From Palsa-504 sp050011155 (lineage in GTDB: Bacteria > Actinomycetota > Actinomycetes > Streptosporangiales > Streptosporangiaceae): 64,000 bases of DNA. Location: positions 32,905 to 96,904 of the forward strand of contig JBEKJP010000008.1 of assembly GCA_050011155.1 (NCBI GenBank). Direction: 5' to 3'. The notes beneath the pieces are model-generated. The model was not told the DNA's origin and did not search any database. It saw only the letters and a program-made list of their open reading frames with translations. Position 1 is the first letter of the stretch; every line of letters starts with the position of its first letter. A program made the translations under genes and the position numbers. This document shows, piece after piece, positions 40,323 through 48,974 of this stretch.

Positions 40323-41966
40323 ATGCCGGAGTTCAGCTATAGCGACCTGTTGCCGATCGGGCAGGACGGGACCAGCTACCGGCGGCTGGCCAGTGACGGC
40401 GTGGCAAGCAGGAACTCGTTCGGTAGAAACTTCCTGGAGATCGAGCCGCAGGTGCTTACGGACCTCACCGCCGCGGCCATGCATGATATCGCCCACCTGC
40501 TGCGGCCCGCCCACCTGCGCCAGCTACGGTCCATCCTCGATGACCCCGAAGCGTCCCCGAACGACCGCTACGTGGCCCGCGACCTGCTCAAGAACGCGTG
40601 CATCGCGGCCGGCGGCGTGCTGCCCATGTGCCAGGACACCGGGACCGCGATCGTGATGGGCAAGCGCGGCCAGCACGTGCTGACCGACGGCCGGGACGAG
40701 GAGCACATCTCGCGCGGCGTCTACGACGCCTACACCACCCTGAACCTGCGGTACTCCCAGCTCGCGCCGCTGAGCATGTTCCAGGAGAAGAACACCGGCA
40801 GCAACCTGCCGGCCCAGGTGGAGATCTACGCCACCGGCGGCGAGGAGTACAAGTTCCTGTTCATGGCCAAGGGCGGCGGCTCGGCCAACAAGTCGTTCCT
40901 GTTCCAGGAGACCAAGGCGGTGCTGAACCCGAAGCGGATGGCGTCGTTCCTGGAGGAGAAGATCCGGGGCCTGGGTACGGCCGCGTGCCCGCCCTACCAC
41001 CTGGCCATCGTGGTCGGCGGGACCAGCGCCGAGTTCGCGCTCAAGACGGCCAAGTACGCGTCGGCCAAGTACCTGGACGGGCTGCCCACGTCCGGGTCGG
41101 CCGCCGGGCACGGGTTCCGCGACCTCGAACTCGAGGAGCAGGTGCTCGGCATCACCCGCAACATCGGGATCGGGGCGCAGTTCGGCGGCAAGTACTTCTG
41201 CCACGACGTGCGGGTGGTCCGGCTGCCCCGGCACGGGGCCTCGTGCCCGGTCGCGATCGCGGTGTCCTGCTCGGCCGACCGGCAGGCGCTCGGCAAGATC
41301 ACCCGCGACGGGGTGTTCCTGGAGCAGCTCGAGGCCGACCCGGCGCAGTACCTGCCGGACCTCGCGACCTCCGACGAGGACGGCGAGGTCGTGGCCATCG
41401 ACCTGAACCGGCCGATGGACGAGATCCGGGCCGAGCTGACCAGGTACCCGGTGCGCACCCGGGTGGCGCTGACCGGGCCGCTGGTGGTGGCGCGGGACAT
41501 CGCGCACGCCAAGATCGCCGAGCTGCTTGACCGCGGCGAGCCGATGCCTTCGTACTTGCGGGACCATCCGGTCTACTACGCGGGGCCGGCCAAGACGCCG
41601 GAAGGGTACGCGTCCGGGTCGTTCGGGCCGACCACGGCGGGGCGGATGGACTCCTACGTGGACCGCTTCCAGGCGGCCGGCGGGTCGCTGGTCATGCTGG
41701 CCAAGGGAAACCGTTCGGCGGCGGTGACGGCGGCGTGCAAGCAGCACGGCGGGTTCTACCTGGGCTCGATCGGCGGGGCGGCGGCGCGGCTGGCCCAGGA
41801 CTGCATCACCCGCGTGGACGTGCTGGAGTATCCCGAGCTGGGCATGGAAGCGGTGTGGAAGATCGAGGTCCGCGACTTCCCCGCGTTCATCGTGGTGGAC
41901 GACAAGGGCAACGACTTCTTCGCCGACCCGTCAGGCCCGGTGCTGCAGATCTCGGCGCACCCATGA
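40323..41966 (+). CDS. fumA: class I fumarate hydratase ([4Fe-4S] type)
   Basis: 547 residues in one chain, both domains fused as in FumA/FumB. LPMCQDTGTAIVMGKRG near 100-116 holds the first cluster Cys; later Cys in TAACPPYHLAIVVGG and GASCPVAIAVSCSADR complete the cluster. The C-terminal domain starts near RYPVRTRVALTGPLV and carries the KGNRSAAVTAACKQHGG swivel element. It hydrates fumarate to malate in the TCA cycle and is oxygen-sensitive. AACGAGGAGAGAC precedes the ATG. It is coupled to fumC by an ATGA overlap. Confidence 0.95.
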   Translation: MPEFSYSDLLPIGQDGTSYRRLASDGVASRNSFGRNFLEIEPQVLTDLTAAAMHDIAHLLRPAHLRQLRSILDDPEASPNDRYVARDLLKNACIAAGGVLPMCQDTGTAIVMGKRGQHVLTDGRDEEHISRGVYDAYTTLNLRYSQLAPLSMFQEKNTGSNLPAQVEIYATGGEEYKFLFMAKGGGSANKSFLFQETKAVLNPKRMASFLEEKIRGLGTAACPPYHLAIVVGGTSAEFALKTAKYASAKYLDGLPTSGSAAGHGFRDLELEEQVLGITRNIGIGAQFGGKYFCHDVRVVRLPRHGASCPVAIAVSCSADRQALGKITRDGVFLEQLEADPAQYLPDLATSDEDGEVVAIDLNRPMDEIRAELTRYPVRTRVALTGPLVVARDIAHAKIAELLDRGEPMPSYLRDHPVYYAGPAKTPEGYASGSFGPTTAGRMDSYVDRFQAAGGSLVMLAKGNRSAAVTAACKQHGGFYLGSIGGAAARLAQDCITRVDVLEYPELGMEAVWKIEVRDFPAFIVVDDKGNDFFADPSGPVLQISAHP

Positions 41967-43357
41967 CGGCTGCGGGTACTCGCGTCGAGCACGACTCGAT
42001 GGGAGAAGTCGAGGTGCCTGCCGACGCGCTGTGGGGGGCGCAGACGCAGCGAGCGGTGGACAACTTCCCGATCTCCGGGGAGCGCCTCTGCCGGGACCTG
42101 ATCGGCGCGCTGGGCTGCATCAAGGGCGTGGCGGCCCGGGTCAACGGGGAGCTCGGCGTGATCGACGCCGAGATGGCCGAGGCGATCCACGCGGCGGCGG
42201 CCGCGGTGGCCCGCGGCGAGCACGACGACGCGTTCCCGCTCGACGTGTTCCAGACCGGCTCGGGGACCTCGAGCAACATGAACGCCAACGAGGTCATCGC
42301 GACGCTGGCCGCGCGGGCACTGGGCCGTCCGGTACACCCGAACGATCACGTCAACGCGTCCCAGTCGTCCAACGACGTGTTCCCGTCCGCGATCGCCCTG
42401 GCCGCCGTGCGGCTGTTCGTGCTGGAGCTGATCCCGGCCCTCGACCACCTCGCCTCGGCCCTGTCGGCCAAGGCCGGGGAGTTCGCCGGCGTGGTCAAGG
42501 TCGGCCGGACGCACCTGATGGACGCGGTGCCGGTGACCCTCGGACAAGAGTTCGGCGGGTACGCGGCCCAGGTCCGTTACGGGGCCGAACGAGTGCGGGA
42601 TTGCCTCCCCCGCCTCGGCGAGCTGCCGCTGGGCGGGACCGCGACGGGAACGGGCCTGAACGCGCCACCGGGATTCGCCGCGCGGGTGAACGAACGGCTG
42701 GCCGCTTCGATGAAGCTGCCGCTGCGGGAGGCGCGGAACCACTTCGAGGCCCAGGGCAGCCGGGACGCGCTGGTCGAGGCCAGCGGCGTGCTCCGGGTGG
42801 TGGCGGTGAGCCTGTACAAGATCTGCAACGACCTGCGCTGGATGGGATCGGGGCCGCGGGCCGGGCTGGGCGAGGTCGGCCTCCCCGACCTGCAGCCGGG
42901 CTCCTCGATCATGCCGGGCAAGGTGAACCCGGTCATCTGCGAGGCGACCGCCCAGGTGTGCACGCAGGTGATCGGGAACGACGCGGCGGTGGCGTTCGGC
43001 GGGGCGGCGGGCAACTTCGAGCTGAACGTGATGATGCCGGTGATCGCGCGCAACCTGCTCGCGTCGGGCCGCCTGCTGGCGTCGGTGGTACCGCTGCTGG
43101 CCGACCGGTGCGTGGCCGGGATCACCGCTTTTCCCGATCGCACGCGGCGCCTGGTGGAGTCATCCCCGGTCATCGTGACCGCGCTGAATCGTTACATCGG
43201 TTACGAGGCCGCCGCCCAGGTAGCGCACGAGGCGCTGGAGAGCGGAGAACCCATTCGTTCGGTAGTCATCTCCCGCGGCTACATAGACCAGGGCAAGATC
43301 ACCCTAGAGCAGCTGGATGCGGCCCTCGACGTCCTAGCCATGACCCGCGGTGAGTAG
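41963..43357 (+). CDS. fumC: class II fumarate hydratase
   Basis: 464 residues, the usual length. The superfamily signature GSSIMPGKVNP is at about 313-323. TGSGTSSNMNANEVIA near 96-111 and VKVGRTHLMDAVPVTLGQE near 175-193 are active-site segments. This form needs no Fe-S cluster and resists oxygen. Its ATG overlaps the class I fumarase stop, so two unrelated enzymes for the same reaction are made from one transcript. Confidence 0.95.
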   Translation: MTAAGTRVEHDSMGEVEVPADALWGAQTQRAVDNFPISGERLCRDLIGALGCIKGVAARVNGELGVIDAEMAEAIHAAAAAVARGEHDDAFPLDVFQTGSGTSSNMNANEVIATLAARALGRPVHPNDHVNASQSSNDVFPSAIALAAVRLFVLELIPALDHLASALSAKAGEFAGVVKVGRTHLMDAVPVTLGQEFGGYAAQVRYGAERVRDCLPRLGELPLGGTATGTGLNAPPGFAARVNERLAASMKLPLREARNHFEAQGSRDALVEASGVLRVVAVSLYKICNDLRWMGSGPRAGLGEVGLPDLQPGSSIMPGKVNPVICEATAQVCTQVIGNDAAVAFGGAAGNFELNVMMPVIARNLLASGRLLASVVPLLADRCVAGITAFPDRTRRLVESSPVIVTALNRYIGYEAAAQVAHEALESGEPIRSVVISRGYIDQGKITLEQLDAALDVLAMTRGE

Positions 43358-43364
43358 CCCCGCT

Positions 43365-43476
43365 CGCGAGCCAAAGGGCCGCGTCGGCGTCTGGACTGAC
43401 GAGCGAGGAGCCTGCGACGAGCGAGGAGGGAAGACGCCGACTTGAGGCGGCCCGGAGGCGAGCGAGGCTAGCAGAG
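43365..43476 (+). repeat. ~110-nt structured repeat, copy 2
   Basis: It begins CGCGAGCCAAAGGGC and shares GTCTGGACTGACGAGCGAGG, TGCGACGA, GAGGGAAG and GGAGGCGAGCG with 35070-35179. Here GGGCCGC (43377-43383) pairs with GCGGCCC, and GTCGGCGTC (43383-43391) with GACGCCGAC (43433-43441), forming a long stem. It lies after fumC and 15 bases before the kinase start, so it might be a terminator or a leader RNA. Confidence 0.65.
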
Positions 43477-43490
43477 TGTATGGTCCGGCT

Positions 43491-45458
43491 ATGCACCCAT
43501 CGGCGGACACCGGGCGCGTGATCGCTGGGCGTTACCGTCTGCTAGCCCCCCTTGGCCGTGGTGCCATGGGTGTCGTTTGGCGTGCCCGCGATCAGCTCCT
43601 CGACCGCGACGTGGCGCTCAAGGAAGTCCAGATCGCCGAGACCCTCACCGAGGAGGAGCGGGCCACCGCGTTCCAGCGGGTGCTGCGCGAGGCCAAGACC
43701 GCGGCCCGGCTCAACCACCCGGCCGTGGTCACCGTCTACGACGTGGCCGAGGACGGGGGCCGCCCGTGGATCGTGATGCAGCTGGTCGACGCGCAGTCCC
43801 TGGACCAGGTGCTGGCCACCTCGGGCCCGCTGTCGCCGCGGCGGGCGGCGGAGATGGCCCGCCAGCTGCTCTCGGCGCTGAGCGTGGCGCACGCCGCCGG
43901 GGTGATGCACCGCGACGTCAAGCCGAGCAACGTGCTGATCGGCGCCAACGACCAGGCCGTGCTGACCGACTTCGGCATCGCCACCTTCGCCGACGACCCC
44001 AAGCTCACCCAGACCGGCATGGTGATGGGCTCCCCCGGCTTCACCGCCCCGGAGCGGATCCGCGGCGAGGACGCCTCGCCCGCCTCCGACCTGTGGTCGC
44101 TCGGCGCGACGATCTACGCCGCGGTCGAGGGGCACGGCCCCTTCGAGCGGCGCGGCGGGGCGATGACCACGATGTCCGCCATCATCAACGAGAACGCGCC
44201 CGACGCGCCGACCGCCGGCGCGCTCGGCCCGGTCATCGCCGCGCTGCTCCGCCGCGAGCCCGCGGACAGGCCGGACGCGAGCGCGGCCGCGCGCATGATC
44301 ACGAACGTGCTGCCGCAACTGGAAGACCAGGCTCCGGACGCGCCCCCGGGATACGCGCCGACGGCCCTGTCGGCGTCGTCCCGGTCGCCTTCGCCGCCGG
44401 GCGGCGCGGTGTCGCCGGCTGGCCAGCCGCGGACGCCGGTACCGGGCGAGACGTCGCTGGATTACCCTTCGGCCCCGGCCGAGCGCACCGGCCCGCCCGC
44501 TGGCGCTCCGGCGGCGGCCGCGCAGACCACGCCGAGCGCGGCCCAGCCCGGCCAGGGCTATACGCCCGGGTACGCGCCGGGCGGTTCGGCGGGGTCCGCC
44601 GGCCGGCCGGAGAGCACGCCAGCCGACTTTTCCTCCTGGTACGACCCGGCGGCCCGATCGGGGCAGGCGGCCGGGTACAGCCAGGGAGGCTGGGCGGGCC
44701 AGTCGTCGCCGCAGGCCCCCGGCGCACCGCCGTGGTCGGGCGGCGAACACCCGCCTCACCGGCACCGACGTTCCGGCCTGGGCTGGAAGGCCGCCGTCGC
44801 GGTGCTCGCCATCATCGGCGCCGGCGCCGGCGCCGCCACCGTGATCCTGCTGCACAAGGATAATTCCGGTTCGTCGCAGGGCGGGAGTTCCACCTCCCCG
44901 CCGGCCGCGGGGAACACCGGGAGCACGGGCGGCACCGGAAGCACGCTGCCGCCCGCGCAGTTGGTCACGGCGATCAACCAGCCGCTGACCGGGCCGCCGC
45001 CGGCCGGCTACAAGAACCTCACGATGGCGGCCAGCGGCACGGAGAGCGCCGGCTTCACCATCGACTACCCGACGAACTGGACCGTGACCCCGAAGCAGCC
45101 CTACCAGACCTGGCTGTACGCGCCGCAGTCCGGCGTCAACATGCTGGTGGACCTGACCCCGCACACCTACCCGAACAACATGGTCCAGGAGGCCGAGTAC
45201 ATCGAGACTCGGTCGATCCCGCAGTTTCCTGGGTACAGCCGGAAGAGCCTGCAGGCGCTCACCATCCGCGGCACCCCAGGGGCGTTCTGGAAGTTCACCT
45301 GGCTGGACAACGGCGTCGAGCAGGAGGCGCTCGACTTCCTGTTCATCCAGGACAACCAGTCGTACGCGCTGTACGCGACCGCCCCGGCCAGCCAGTGGAA
45401 CCAGCTGCAGGCGACCTTCGACGAAGAGGTCCGCAGCTTCGCGTCCCAGCCCAAGTAG
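43491..45458 (+). CDS. membrane Ser/Thr protein kinase (PknB-like)
   Basis: 655 residues. The kinase domain is at about 12-275: GRGAMGVVW (~20), catalytic Lys in VALKEV (~42), HRDVKPSN (~139), DFGIATF (~160). A Pro/Gly/Ser-rich juxtamembrane region follows (~290-425). One membrane segment lies at about 432-452 (WKAAVAVLAIIGAGAGAATV). An external ~150-residue domain (SAGFTIDYPTNWTVTPKQPY... TWLYAPQSGVNMLVDLTPH) follows; it is not PASTA and resembles domains of Streptosporangiales kinases of unknown ligand. The ATG at 43491 (MHPSADTG) is preferred to the GTG at 43476. Confidence 0.9.
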   Translation: MHPSADTGRVIAGRYRLLAPLGRGAMGVVWRARDQLLDRDVALKEVQIAETLTEEERATAFQRVLREAKTAARLNHPAVVTVYDVAEDGGRPWIVMQLVDAQSLDQVLATSGPLSPRRAAEMARQLLSALSVAHAAGVMHRDVKPSNVLIGANDQAVLTDFGIATFADDPKLTQTGMVMGSPGFTAPERIRGEDASPASDLWSLGATIYAAVEGHGPFERRGGAMTTMSAIINENAPDAPTAGALGPVIAALLRREPADRPDASAAARMITNVLPQLEDQAPDAPPGYAPTALSASSRSPSPPGGAVSPAGQPRTPVPGETSLDYPSAPAERTGPPAGAPAAAAQTTPSAAQPGQGYTPGYAPGGSAGSAGRPESTPADFSSWYDPAARSGQAAGYSQGGWAGQSSPQAPGAPPWSGGEHPPHRHRRSGLGWKAAVAVLAIIGAGAGAATVILLHKDNSGSSQGGSSTSPPAAGNTGSTGGTGSTLPPAQLVTAINQPLTGPPPAGYKNLTMAASGTESAGFTIDYPTNWTVTPKQPYQTWLYAPQSGVNMLVDLTPHTYPNNMVQEAEYIETRSIPQFPGYSRKSLQALTIRGTPGAFWKFTWLDNGVEQEALDFLFIQDNQSYALYATAPASQWNQLQATFDEEVRSFASQPK

Positions 45459-45459
45459 C

Positions 45460-45636
45460 CTAGTACCAGCCGCTGGCTTCCTCGTGAGCCCAGGCGGCGC
45501 AGGGTGAGCCGTAGGTGCCCTCGATGTACTGCAGGCCCCACTTGATCTGCGTGGCCGCGCTGTTCTGCCAGTCCGGCCCGACGCTGGCCATCCGCGAACC
45601 GGGCAGCGCCTGCGGGATGCCGTCAGCTACCCACAT
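45460..45636 (-). pseudogene. 3' fragment of a lytic transglycosylase gene, paralogue of the next gene
   Basis: 58 residues. GIPQALPGSRMASVGPDWQ, then ATQIKWGLQYIE, and AWAHEEASGWY match the last ~55 residues of the intact gene at 45908 (GIPQALPGSKMASAGSDWQ... AWAFEEANGYY). The catalytic Glu region is missing. It is a truncated tandem copy. The ~270 bases to the intact gene contain no other gene and are AT-richer. Confidence 0.7.
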
Positions 45637-45907
45637 GCCTGACGAAATTGGTCTCGCTGGCCAATAGCGACGTGAGCTAAATCACCATGATCACGACCGA
45701 GCCTGATAACCGGCCGGAATTGGCTTGTCTACCTACGTGTTCGCCGTTCGGCGAACGGCCCTATGAAGAAGCTCACACCAATCCTTAAACTACTCATCAG
45801 GGCCGACAACGGACACCATCGGCATGTCTATCCGCTAACCACCGGACCTGCGCATAGTGAATTCTTCGCCATTTGCTGACCATATGCAGCAAAGCCAGCA
45901 CAGAATG

Positions 45908-46594
45908 TTAGTAGTAGCCGTTGGCTTCTTCGAAGGCCCAGGCCTTGCAGGGGTCACCGTAGATGGCCTTGATATACCCGAGACCCCACTTGATCTGGGT
46001 GGCCGGGTCGGTCTGCCAGTCGGAGCCCGCGCTCGCCATCTTGCTACCCGGCAGCGCCTGCGGGATGCCAAAGGCGCCGCTGGCGTTCTCCGCGTCGTAG
46101 CGCCAGCCGCTCTCCCGGTTCCAGATGTCCTTCAGGCAGCCGAAGAAGGTGACCGGGTCGAAGCCGAAGCTGGCCATCATGTTGTACGCGATGGACTGCG
46201 CGGAGCCCGGGTCAGGCGGCGCGGACGTGACGTACACGATGCCGCCGCTGCCGCCGGTGGCCGTGCCGCCGCTATTCGGGTTAGCCGCGGCGACCTCGGC
46301 CGGCGAGGCGAGCTTGGGCTTGTCCACCACGGTGAGCGTCCGCGCCGCGGTCGTCATCGCGATCAGCTGCTGGCGCTCGGCCTCGAGCTCGGTCATGGTG
46401 TGACTGCCGGGCACTACCCCGATCGCCTGGACGGCGCCGAAGGCGCTCGATCCGGGGGCGAACAGCTTGCCGCCCACCGCCACTCCGATGATGGCTACCA
46501 AGGCGAAAACCGCGACCGGGAAGACGATGCCGAAACGCCGGAACAAGCCCCGCTTACGCCTACTGCTGCGGGCTCCAGTCCGGTGTCGCGACAA
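45908..46594 (-). CDS. membrane-anchored lytic transglycosylase-like protein
   Basis: 228 residues. A basic N-terminus (RSSRRKRGLFRRFG) is followed by one membrane segment (about 19-40), a linker, and a lysozyme-like domain with catalytic Glu in IWNRESGWRYDAENASGAFG near 165-184, then GIPQALPGSKMASAGSDW and AWAFEEANGYY. This domain cuts glycan strands. A TTG start at 46594 is proposed because GAAGGGA lies seven bases before it and the basic N-terminus starts there; longer frames run into a possible riboswitch. Confidence 0.75.
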   Translation of the reverse strand: MSRHRTGARSSRRKRGLFRRFGIVFPVAVFALVAIIGVAVGGKLFAPGSSAFGAVQAIGVVPGSHTMTELEAERQQLIAMTTAARTLTVVDKPKLASPAEVAAANPNSGGTATGGSGGIVYVTSAPPDPGSAQSIAYNMMASFGFDPVTFFGCLKDIWNRESGWRYDAENASGAFGIPQALPGSKMASAGSDWQTDPATQIKWGLGYIKAIYGDPCKAWAFEEANGYY

Positions 46595-46606
46595 AGCAAT
46601 CCCTTC

Positions 46607-46765
46607 GTCTGGCCATGCCCGCGGGACGCTACCGTCGTTTAGCTGAAATCCGGCGTCCGGCCACGGGCCGTGTGCGGTTATTACCGTCGCGCCGCTGGTT
46701 CGCCGCACCTGACCTGGTGCGTCGCCGCCTAGCCCGCCGCGCGCAAGTACCGCTGGCGGACAACG
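46607..46765 (-). promoter_or_regulatory. possible c-di-AMP (ydaO-type) riboswitch
   Basis: Read on the minus strand, a GCACC/GGTGC hairpin is flanked by GGCGAC and GGCGAACC, and further on come CGGACGCCGGATTTCAGC and TAAACGACGGTAGCGTCC. This resembles the ydaO consensus (G-G-x-G-A-x, hairpin, G-G-T-G-A-A-T-C; later C-G-T-C-A-G-C-T-A-A-C-C-x-C-G-T-A-x-G-C). The ydaO class is known to precede wall-hydrolase genes in actinobacteria. The outer stem is weak by eye, so the call is tentative. Confidence 0.4.
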
Positions 46766-46958
46766 ATGCCAGAAAGACCCCGTATACGCGGGGCACTTCG
46801 CGAAGAAATCTCCTTACGGATTTACCGGCACTACTGTGACGATGATCACAAGTCGATAAAACTCTTAGTAACCAATACAGACCAGACAGTCATTTCATGG
46901 GTGCGCAACGCGCCGATCATGGAACAGCATGGCGCGAGGGTGCCACCTTTCCTGGTGC

Positions 46959-46986
46959 CCCGGGCCACGCTCTAGCGTGGCCCGGG
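46959..46986. terminator. 13-bp perfect hairpin in a gene-free region
   Basis: CCCGGGCCACGCT (46959-46971) and AGCGTGGCCCGGG (46974-46986) form a perfect stem with a two-base loop. No gene ends near it: the region from 46766 to 47186 has no supported gene. It may close an unseen short transcript. Confidence 0.45.
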
Positions 46987-47186
46987 CGCCACGCACCGAT
47001 CACCGACACTGTCACAGCAGCTACGCGTGGTGCGATCCCCCGACGGGAACCTCAGGGTCCGGCGGTTCTCTCGGCCGGGTGAATCTCTTTGTGAAAAAGC
47101 CATGAGGCAATCGATTTCACTTGTCCGAGAGCGCGCGAAGCTGTCGACTTAGAACCCACAGTCGTGTCGGTTCGAAGGGGAATCTG

Positions 47187-48917
47187 ATGAAACGACCTAA
47201 AGATGGCATAGACCGAACGAGTCCGGTTGCCGCCTCCGCTCACCCGCCGAGCTCATCCCGGCTGGCCGGATACCTGGGTCGGAGGCGGCGGGCGGCGCTG
47301 GCCGCTGGTGCGGTGCTGGTGGCGGTGCCGCTCGCGATCGTCGCCGCGACCGGGCCAGCGGCACAGGCTCGCCCGAGCGCGGGGACCGGCCTGGCGTCGG
47401 CGCCTACGGTGAACTGGGCGCTAGGCGGGACGGCGACGGCGACGACGGCGGAGTCAGGTAAGGGGGCGGCGGACGCGATCGACGGCGACGCGGGTACCGA
47501 CTGGTGCACCTCGGGCTGGACCGGGACGCTGACCGTGGACCTCGGGCAGGTCAGGTCGCTGGACGACCTCGGGCTCACGCTGGACGCGGCCAGCCCGTCG
47601 GCCTCGGCCACGATCGAGCTGGCCAGCACGGCCGGGGCGTGGCAGCAGGTGCGCGCGCTGCGCGACGTCGCGCTCGACCCGGGGAACCCGCTGTACTTCC
47701 CGCTCCCGGCCGGCACCCAGGCCAGGTACGCCGAGCTGACCGTGTACAGCGACACCGGGGCGGACGTGTGCGTGGGTGAGTTCCGGGCTTACGGACCCGA
47801 CGCGGCCGCGGCCGGGATGGACTTCGGCACCGACCTGTCGTTCACCCCGCAGGAGCTCGCCGCGGGCGCCACGTTCAGCTACGACGGCAGGCCGGGCACC
47901 CCGGTCACGATCACCCGCGAGGCGGGCGCCAACTACGTCCGGATGCGCATCTGGGTCAGCCCGCCGGCCGGCTATAGCGACCTGGCCAGCGACCTCGCGC
48001 TGGCCCGGCAGGTGCACGCGGCCGGGATGAAGATCTACCTAGACATCATGTACTCGGACTTCTGGGCCGACCCGACCCAGCAGAACATCCCGGCGGCCTG
48101 GGCCGGGCAGGACCTCGCCCAGCTCACCGCTACCGTCAGGTCCTACAGTCAGCAGGTCATCTCGGCGTTCGCGAAACAGGGGACGCCGGTCGACCTGGTG
48201 TCGATCGGGAACGAGATCAGGAACGGCATCCTGTGGCCGGTCGGCGAGATCAACTGCACGGACTGCGGCGGCTGGGACAACCTGGCTGAACTGCTCAAGG
48301 CCGGGGTGGCGGGCGCCCAGGCGGGCAACCCGCCCGGGCACAAGCTGCTTGTCCTCATGCACTACGACCAGGGCGGCGACAACACGCTGAGCTCGGCCTT
48401 CTACTCTGCGCTGATCGCGCACGGGGTGCCGTTCGACGTGATCGGGTTGTCCTATTACCCGTTCTTCCACGGGGCGATCTCGGCGATGCGCGCCAACGTC
48501 GACGCGCTCGCCACCCAGTTTCACAAGCCGATCGTGATCTCGGAGACTCAGTATCCGTGGACGCTGGCCAACGGCAACTCGCCACTCGGCGACAGCACCG
48601 GCGATTTCGTCTGGGAGACCAGCCAGCTCTCGCCTGGCTACCCGGCCAGCCCGGGCGGCCAGCTCTCGTTCGTCACCGACGAGCTGTCCATCCTGGCCCA
48701 GGTGCCTGGCGGCCTCGGGGCCGGGCTGTTCTACTGGGCGCCGGACTGGATTCCCGGCGTGCCGTGGGAGCCGGGCTCGGGCATCGGCTCGCCGAACGTC
48801 AACCTCACCCTGTTCAACTTCGAGGGCGCGGCACTCCCCTCGATCGGCATCTTCCAGAACCCGGCGGCCGTCTGCGAGCGGTCCGCGCCGGGCAGTTCCC
48901 CCTGCATAGTGGGCTGA
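47187..48917 (+). CDS. secreted arabinogalactan endo-beta-1,4-galactanase (GH53) with F5/8C-like domain
   Basis: 576 residues. A signal or anchor segment (about 35-55) follows a basic start with RRRRAAL. A discoidin/CBM-like domain lies at about 75-205 (GKGAADAIDGDAGTDWCTSG, then WTGTLTVDLGQVRSLDDLGL). The GH53 barrel lies at about 210-550 with acid/base Glu in LVSIGNEIRNGILWP (~342) and nucleophile Glu in IVISETQYPW (~453). It cuts plant galactan outside the cell. The ATG at 47187 has GAAGGGGA upstream. No sugar transporter is adjacent. Confidence 0.9.
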   Translation: MKRPKDGIDRTSPVAASAHPPSSSRLAGYLGRRRRAALAAGAVLVAVPLAIVAATGPAAQARPSAGTGLASAPTVNWALGGTATATTAESGKGAADAIDGDAGTDWCTSGWTGTLTVDLGQVRSLDDLGLTLDAASPSASATIELASTAGAWQQVRALRDVALDPGNPLYFPLPAGTQARYAELTVYSDTGADVCVGEFRAYGPDAAAAGMDFGTDLSFTPQELAAGATFSYDGRPGTPVTITREAGANYVRMRIWVSPPAGYSDLASDLALARQVHAAGMKIYLDIMYSDFWADPTQQNIPAAWAGQDLAQLTATVRSYSQQVISAFAKQGTPVDLVSIGNEIRNGILWPVGEINCTDCGGWDNLAELLKAGVAGAQAGNPPGHKLLVLMHYDQGGDNTLSSAFYSALIAHGVPFDVIGLSYYPFFHGAISAMRANVDALATQFHKPIVISETQYPWTLANGNSPLGDSTGDFVWETSQLSPGYPASPGGQLSFVTDELSILAQVPGGLGAGLFYWAPDWIPGVPWEPGSGIGSPNVNLTLFNFEGAALPSIGIFQNPAAVCERSAPGSSPCIVG

Positions 48918-48974
48918 GCGTTTAGCTGGCCGCGAGATGCGGCGGGCGGCCAGGGGATACTGCACAATCGGATC

